Assembly (NCBI RefSeq): GCF_000275845.1
Contig: NW_006766943.1
Location: 128,002 to 192,001, forward strand
DNA length: 64,000 nt
Source of the DNA: Dichomitus squalens LYAD-421 SS1
Lineage: Eukaryota; Basidiomycota; Agaricomycetes; Polyporales; Polyporaceae
Direction of reading: 5' to 3'
Positions 57,753 to 64,000 of the stretch are shown piece by piece. Position 1 is the first letter of the stretch. Every line of letters begins with the position of its first letter. The notes beneath the pieces are model-generated. The model was given only the letters and a program-made list of their open reading frames with translations, did not search any database and had not been told where the DNA came from. Position numbers and translations under genes: made by a program.

Positions 57753-60310
57753 ATGACTACGCTCGATCCAGGAACAAAGAGTGTCCCACTCTCAATTACT
57801 GAAGGTGGGTCTTGTTTTGTTCTGTTACTAATGCAGGTGTATCCTTGAATCTAGCCGAGGACGAATGGCGTGCAGAGGAGGGCCCTGTCTGACTACAAGG
57901 CCCGTCTGCTCCCCTCAGGCACCTATTGTCCCGCAACCATGATTGGTATCAGTCCGTTTTGCCCGACGACGGCCGCGTGATTCTGCATCCTGACATCGTG
58001 GATCCTTTGCGTGTACGAGCAAGTGTGCGGATTGACCGAGCACTGACTTCATTTGTCTCGTTTCGTTCTGTGCAGATGAAGCGGCTGTATACGATCGACA
58101 GATCCGGCTCTGGGGCCTGGAGGCCCAGCAAAGGTACGCATCCTTGGTCGCTCATGTGTTTCCCGTTCGTTTTCCTGTAGATGTCAGGCGGCGCGGCTCT
58201 TCGCAGGCTTCGGGAAACAGGCGACATGCAATTATTTCCGCTGGGAATGGCGCGCAGGCTGCTGCCTATGCAGACATGATCCTATTGGAGCGGTGTGCTT
58301 GTCATCGACACGTACGACAGGCCGAGCTCACTCATCAGCAGATCCCGCATGGGGTCTGTATGGCGCTTCGCGCGCTTTCTGGGCGTCGACGGGTTCTGTC
58401 TTCGCGATCTATGGGCATCCTTGTGCTATGCTTAGAGCACGTTCGCGCTCCTTAGCAGCTTCGCTGCGCTCATGCCAGGATCATGGGACTGACCTCCGCT
58501 CTCAACCCTATAGGATGCGCAATGCTACCATTTTGGTCGTCCAATTGAAGGGCGTGGCCACAGAAGCCATCAAAAATATAGTGCTCGCAGGCATTGGCAA
58601 GCTCATCGTAGTCGATTCTGACGACGTGGCCGAGGAAGACCTAGGCGCCGGCTTCTTCTACCGAGACGAAGACATTGGCAAAAAGGTAAGATGGCAGTGC
58701 CCCGGCCCGACTTGTAGACGCATGCACATAGACGTGAGGACATGAGTGCTATCCGACGCATGGGTACTCTGCCTTTCCTTGTGCTCAAGACGGAGCCCGC
58801 CTCGGACTCTCAGCGGCGTGAACTTGAGCGGCATCGTGACTTGCCTCCTACTCAGAGCATTACAGCGCCGTGGCCCATTATCTCCTAATCGTAGCAGGCG
58901 TGCCGGCTGCTATGTGGGAAGACTACCTCATAGGGGAACCACGGACTCAAAGCTTGTCTTGAATGGTGTGTTCCTGGCGCTTTGAAAAATGCTCTGCTCC
59001 CACGTTCGCCATATTTGTGGTCCGGACATTGCATAGCGTGTGGACTTGTAGGGCCCCGGTCCGCGATGCTACTAATATTCTCCTTGGCTCGAACAAATAT
59101 AGCGGCAGGCGCTGTACCCCGAGTCGCAAAACCTACCGAGTAAGCTACTCGTAATGCTGCGGTCTCCAGTCCAGTCCTACCTTACCCCTCGAATGATGTG
59201 TCTGATATCGTACTGATTATTCTCGTCGCTCACAGAGAGTAGACGCCGCTAAAGCAAGAATTGAAAGTTTGAACCCCCTTGTTACAGTGGAAACATCATC
59301 AGACTCTTCTCTTCTCAAGAACGATGCCGTGGATACTCTCATCGCAAGCGTCGACATGGTCTGCGTCACCGATGTCGATCGGACCACCCTTGTACGTACA
59401 CCTCTCATGATTTTCCCGTATCCAGGCCTCATTACCACTGCTATCCTTCTCGCACGTCTCAGGTACGCCTTAACGACGCATGCCGGAAAATGCACAAGCC
59501 TTTCTACTCTGGAGGAACATACGGCTTACTAGGCTACATCTTCTGTGATTTGCTGCAGCATGACTACATCGCGCCGTATGTATCCTCTGTGGTCAACACG
59601 CGGGCTGCCTCTCACACTCTCCCGCAGCGACCGTTCATCACAGAAGGATGTGGCGAAGAATGTGAAGAATACTGCCGTTTACGTATCTCTACGGACCGCA
59701 CTCCAGCACCGTTGGACAGGGATGACGCGACGTCAGACAAAAGAGCTCAATCCCGCGATACCACTCGCTGTGCTAGGTGTGTGCCAAACTAGTCTCTGAT
59801 GTCATCGTCATAAATGTCTCACGTATGCTGTCGGTCTGTGGCGGACTGTGGGTGAACAGCCATCTGGGAGTTTCAAGCTACCCACGCTGGCGCATTGCCC
59901 GACGACCCGGCGGCTGCATCGGAGCTGGAGGCGATAGCAAATAAGCTTATCGCCGAGGCAGATGTCCACAAACAAGTCTTGTCCAGCATTCCGAAGGAGC
60001 TTGTCGAGTGAGTACGCTACGCCGTCACCGCTGCACTCAATCTCATCATTGCTGCCGTTTCCTAACTCTCCCTCACCTGTTCGCCGGTCACCGGGGCGGT
60101 GTCATCTGTTGTTCATGGTTCTTCGACACGCGCAGGACCCTCTCCACGACAGCTGCGCATGAGATATCCCCAGTATGCGCTGTAGTCGGCGGCCTCCTCG
60201 CACAGGACATTCTCAAGGCCCTGGCTGCGCGAGAGCCGCCCATCGCGAACTTCTTCACCTTTGATGGGAACCTGGGCGGCGGCACTGTCGTCAGAATGTC
60301 GATGCCATGA
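57753..60310 (+). CDS. AOS1: SUMO-activating enzyme E1 subunit AOS1 (SAE1)
   Basis: Adenylation-domain partner of UBA2 in the SUMO E1, nuclear. Eight exons: 57753-57804, 58076-58133, 58514-58685, 59236-59391, 59463-59575, 59628-59776, 59860-60007 and 60136-60310; 340 aa, normal for the family. The hallmark DEAAVYDRQIRLWGLEAQQR is followed by MRNATILVV, KNIVLAGIGKLIVVDSDDVA, GAGFFYRDEDIGKKRVDAAK, RLNDACRKMHKPFYSGGTYG and AIWEFQATHAGALPDD. The end is CAVVGGLLAQDILKALAARE and NFFTFDGNLGGGTVVR. AOS1 subunits lack the catalytic Cys domain, as here. Introns 1-3 are 271, 380 and 550 nt, far longer than the roughly 60-nt norm of the window; I see no cryptic coding exon in them. Confidence 0.93.
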
Positions 60311-61583
60311 TACCCATATCCGATCCGAGGCAGTTGAGCTTCACTTCGGCGATGGAAAGGCTTCGAGTAGAAGGTGAGGTGAAGTGGAGGTGACGGGTGG
60401 CTTGCAACGCAATGCTCAAGTGTATATCTTGACGGTTTGTATCTATTCACCAGTGCTTCCTGTCTGTAGCGTGTATTACAACGGCGTATATCCGACTATC
60501 CTCCCGCTCGTTCACAGTGCTGTGCTCGTGGGCCCACGCTACGAGCCCGACTCACGAAACTTCCCGAGCTATCAACACCATGGATCCGGCGCCATAATGA
60601 TTCTAGGCCCGATTTTACGTCCCCTCTCTCCACCTCACCTCGACTAGAAGTCATGTGGAGGGTGGTATGAGACCGTCCTTTTCCCCACACAATCAAGCCT
60701 CCTCTCCCTTCACCAAGCACACCCAACGGAATACGCTATATCGAATATAGAGCCCACGGAAACCACTTACCGTCCAAAGGCGGTTAGTGTGTGAGGGTGA
60801 AACAAGCTTTCAATTGCAAACTCTATTGAGGCGGCAGCACAGGACGACGTCCATCATTCATTCATTCATTGCAAGTCCCGAGGCTGTCCCGACTTACCCC
60901 AACGAGCATTCACCCACGATAAACGAGTACACATTGCCGATCGGCCACGATCATCGAGGTCCCGTGGTCTCTACCTCTCTCACTCAAAATTATCAGATAA
61001 AGGAATCAATGACATCGTGAGCGGAGCATGAGCACGGTCACGCTCGTGTAGCAACAGCGTGGTGCTACCGGGAAGTACACGGGGTAAGTTTCGGCGAAAT
61101 GTCTTCTGGATTCCACGAGCGCAGACCCATGTTCTGTCTGCCGAATGTCATGATGACCGCGAAAAGTTTGCGATGAAGGCCAAGATGCTGGACGCGCGTG
61201 GTCCAGAATGCTGACATTGTCATGTGTCGCACTAGGTATTACGATCTCGGGTCGTCCACCGTGTAGCTCATCTCCAGAGGGTCGCTTCTATTCATCAGTC
61301 GTAGAGTGATACAGGGACACGAACACACAACCATGGAAGTCTTTGTATTCACTCGCCGGAGATCTAGTTCCCAATTCTCCACTTGCACCGCAGCCCTAAT
61401 CGTAAACCACTCCGCCGCCTCTCCGCAAATCATGTTGTCGCGATGTCAATCAATGGTTAGCAGGAAACCGTCGGGTTCCCGTATCGTCCTCCACCTCTAC
61501 TCGTTTCCTACCCGGCTGGCTCGGCTCGGCTCAACGCTCCTCCTCTTCTCGGACCTTCGTCCGGTATCGGACGTCCCCCATCC
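60311..61583. other. Convergent intergenic spacer
   Basis: 1.27 kb between 3' ends of AOS1 (+) and FOL3 (-). Includes a short CATT tandem (about 60853-60870). No gene recognised. Confidence 0.45.
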
Positions 61584-63182
61584 TCAGCTTGAGCCCCATA
61601 TATCCCCGGCCTGGCCCAGTTCCTGAAGGAGCCTATAGAAGTCGGCCACAAGGTACAGGCTCCCCGCAAGAACGACGAGCGAGTCTTCTCCATGGCGCCT
61701 TCGGCTCGCAGCCCACCGAAGGGCTTCTTCAACATGATCGGTCCTGGGAGGTTCCACAGGGATAGGGGCTTCCTGATAATCTAGCCCACCGAAGTCGCTC
61801 GAAGACTCTAGTATCTCCACGCTTGAAGGGGGGACAAGCGAATCAACGGCTGCACGAATGTCCGAGGGTGGCACAAACTTGATCCAAGGCATGCCCAGCG
61901 GCGGGGTGAACGGAAGAAGCGCGACCCCTAGGCGCAGTTCACGTTTGTGTGGGAGGCCTTCGCGAATTGCGAGTAACGGCTTGAGCGTCTGCTCGGGCGT
62001 TTTTGGTGGGGAATGCGAGAGCGCGAGGATGTAAGTGAGGGCGACGGGCCCGCCCCCAGACTTCCCTAGTGTCGATGTGATGTACGCCGCAAGCGCCGCG
62101 GCCGACGCAGGATTGTGCGCTCCGTCAGCTAGAACTAGGATCTGCGAGCTCTCCGGGTCTGTATGTTCATGTGTGGCTATGGCCGAGGTACCCAAAGAAG
62201 CGGGTGAGAGCAAAATTGCGTGATAAGAAAGACGGCCAGGCCAGCGAGTAGCGCGGATGCCACGCGATATAGCGTCCGGCGTAAGGCGTTGGTCGAAGTT
62301 CAGGCCAGGGCGTTCGCAAGCGGGGTGCGTCTGCAGCGCTGAAATTATTCCCATTGCTGTACCTAAATTTCCCAATTGATGCTCGCCGTGCAAGGGGAGT
62401 AGAGCTCGGATAGGGTCGGCATGACACGGTCGGTGGATATGGACAGGTTGAGATTGCGGGACTCGGATCCCAGTTTGAGTAGGTACTGGGGCACCATCGA
62501 GGTCAGGATCCCAATCGACAGCGACGACCGCGCACGGGACGGCTATCTCCCCTCCAGAGGAGTGAATAATAGAACGTGCGACAGCCTCGACTTGCTGATG
62601 AGCTTGAGGCCCGACAACAAAGGGCTTCCCGCGCCTCGCGATCGCGGCCTTTTCGCGTGTGATGGCTTCGACAGTGTCACCGAGGAATGCTTGATGATCG
62701 AGGTCTACGGAGGTGAGTGCAGATATCAGGATGCTCTCATCCGGGAGGACGTTCGTCGCGTCCAAGCGACCTCCCATGCCGACCTCGAGAACGACGACAT
62801 CAACCTTCAGGCGCTCGAAGATCAGCAACGCATAGCAGGTGTACATCTCGAAGCTGGTCGCGCCACAACAGTGCTCTTCGTTTCTACGCTGGACCTCTTC
62901 GCGAGCTTCCATGAAGATATGCCTGTCAACAGGCTCGTTTCGGACGAAAATGCCGTCGAGCGGGGACAGTAGATGAGGCGAATTGAATCGTCCTACGACG
63001 AGCGGTGGAGATGCAGCAGAGAGGATAGAGGCAACCAAGGCGCATACGCTCCCCTTCCCATTTGTGCCGGCTACGTGAATAGTAGGTCGTGTGTATGGTA
63101 TGGGTAAATGGTCCAGCAGATTGCGAATTCTGTCGAGAGAGAGATCAATTGACATCTCTACTCCGAGCATTGAGTCAATCAT
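61584..63182 (-). CDS. FOL3: Dihydrofolate synthase (FOL3 / FolC family)
   Basis: Adds the first glutamate to dihydropteroate (Mur ligase superfamily) in de novo folate synthesis. Single exon, 532 aa, ATG at 63180-63182. MSIDLSLDRIRNLLDHLPIP leads to the ATP P-loop HVAGTNGKGSVCALVASIL (GTNGKGS at residues 39-45). RFNSPHLLSPLDGIFVRNEP, VDVVVLEVGMGGRLDATNVL, SALTSVDLDHQAFLGDTVEA and ITREKAAIARRGKPFVVGPQ are the central Mur-ligase motifs. LLPLHGEHQLGNLGTAMGII and TRWPGRLSYH follow, and ILVLADGAHNPASAAALAAY carries the conserved DGAHN. FPGS proteins are close relatives; the short N-terminus without a leader and the ESRP-free pattern favour the FOL3 type, but FPGS cannot be fully excluded. Confidence 0.9.
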   Translation of the reverse strand: MIDSMLGVEMSIDLSLDRIRNLLDHLPIPYTRPTIHVAGTNGKGSVCALVASILSAASPPLVVGRFNSPHLLSPLDGIFVRNEPVDRHIFMEAREEVQRRNEEHCCGATSFEMYTCYALLIFERLKVDVVVLEVGMGGRLDATNVLPDESILISALTSVDLDHQAFLGDTVEAITREKAAIARRGKPFVVGPQAHQQVEAVARSIIHSSGGEIAVPCAVVAVDWDPDLDGAPVPTQTGIRVPQSQPVHIHRPCHADPIRALLPLHGEHQLGNLGTAMGIISALQTHPACERPGLNFDQRLTPDAISRGIRATRWPGRLSYHAILLSPASLGTSAIATHEHTDPESSQILVLADGAHNPASAAALAAYITSTLGKSGGGPVALTYILALSHSPPKTPEQTLKPLLAIREGLPHKRELRLGVALLPFTPPLGMPWIKFVPPSDIRAAVDSLVPPSSVEILESSSDFGGLDYQEAPIPVEPPRTDHVEEALRWAASRRRHGEDSLVVLAGSLYLVADFYRLLQELGQAGDIWGSS

Positions 63183-64000
63183 GGTAAGTTATGCAGGCTA
63201 CATCTTGGGTTGCGTTGGCACCTCACCAGAACATGTGCAGCGAGCAAGCCGTGGGATGCGATGGTGGTTGGTTGCAACTTTCTTCGAGCTCTCGGCTGCG
63301 GGTCTAGTGGCCTATCGCGACAATAAGGTTCATGCTGTCCTCCTTCGAATTTCATCTCCCGCGGATTAACTGCTTAATCTCAGTGACCTCCGTAACATTC
63401 ACCGGCACTATATAAGCAGCCCTAGACTGCCACTGCTGCGCTACTGGCATATGATTGCGTAGCGCATACGAGGATTCGAGAGCAACTTAGCGCTCATCGG
63501 CTAAGTCCGGCACACTGTTCCGTCCCGGCGTTTCTGCTTACAGCGGTCATACTACACCACCGGGCGACTTCAGATATGCCACTGATATGGAAGGGGGACA
63601 GTATGGTCCGCATATAGTCACCGGTATAAGGTTCATGTCAGCGCCGCATGTAGCCGATAGGCAGCGCCCATATTGGCGCCATACCACGTACGACCCTTTC
63701 CCCATACCATGACCTTATGGTTTTCATATCGAAGCGATCGACCCCTTTACTGTCCCTCATTCATGTCCATACAATATCGGCTACCGACATTGAATACATA
63801 TGGGCTCACATGGTCCCAACCCGCAGGCACATGGTGCGGCTGAAACTTGTTAAGTATCCGTGCCGCCTCCCGTACACCCGTATATCAATAGCGGCTTGAC
63901 GAAAGAAGAGAAATTGTAGTGAGATTCAAAAACTTAGTTGGATAGCACATAACTATTAACCTATCTTTTCAGGTGAACATAAGGCTTACAATGGGCAGCT
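63183..64000. other. End of window, no gene resolved
   Basis: FOL3 promoter side and beyond. No recognised frame; a TATAAGCAGC near 63412 is TATA-like but faces no identified gene. Confidence 0.4.

Overview
The window is nuclear DNA of a filamentous basidiomycete, most likely an Agaricomycete of polypore type. Genes are dense and cut by many 45-90 nt introns with GTRNGT donors and YAG acceptors. Homologues typical of that group are present: a MATH/BTB protein, an F-box-like protein, Zn(II)2Cys6 regulators, a Ure2-type glutathione transferase and a Tnp2-type transposase. Gene models were built by hand-splicing and checking phase at each junction; where I could not resolve an exon I say so.

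Left arm (1-17.4 kb): a gene-poor start, then NDUFA9-like complex I subunit (+), TOM22 (-), a Zn2Cys6 regulator (+), the SSU processome protein UTP3/SAS10 (-), mitoribosomal MRPL20/mL58 (-), a small hypothetical protein (+) and a Ure2-like GST (-). Three of these serve mitochondria.

Middle (17,694-28,040): a single 10.35 kb DNA transposon. It ends in 13-bp perfect terminal inverted repeats, is flanked by a perfect 8-bp target duplication (CCCGCTGG), and has arrays of GGTCATGACC-type palindromes just inside the ends. It carries an apparently intact 1,101-aa Tnp2-domain transposase, a second multi-exon gene that looks like a TnpA-type partner, a divergently transcribed 265-aa protein of unknown function, a possible further small gene, a 26-bp perfect palindrome and a hexamer minisatellite. 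This is the most novel part of the window.

Right arm (28-63.2 kb): an FAD monooxygenase (+), a small two-TM protein with a PPxY-like motif (+), isocitrate lyase with a C-terminal SKL (-), ALG7 (-), an F-box-like protein with an acidic tail (+), a MATH/BTB protein (+), a GRASP golgin-stacking protein with a His-rich insert (-), a PPR protein (+), a second Zn2Cys6 regulator (+), the SUMO E1 subunit AOS1 (+) and dihydrofolate synthase FOL3 (-). No operon-like functional grouping is seen. Both zinc-cluster genes contain very small exons next to or inside the DNA-binding domain. No rRNA, convincing tRNA or CRISPR array was found.
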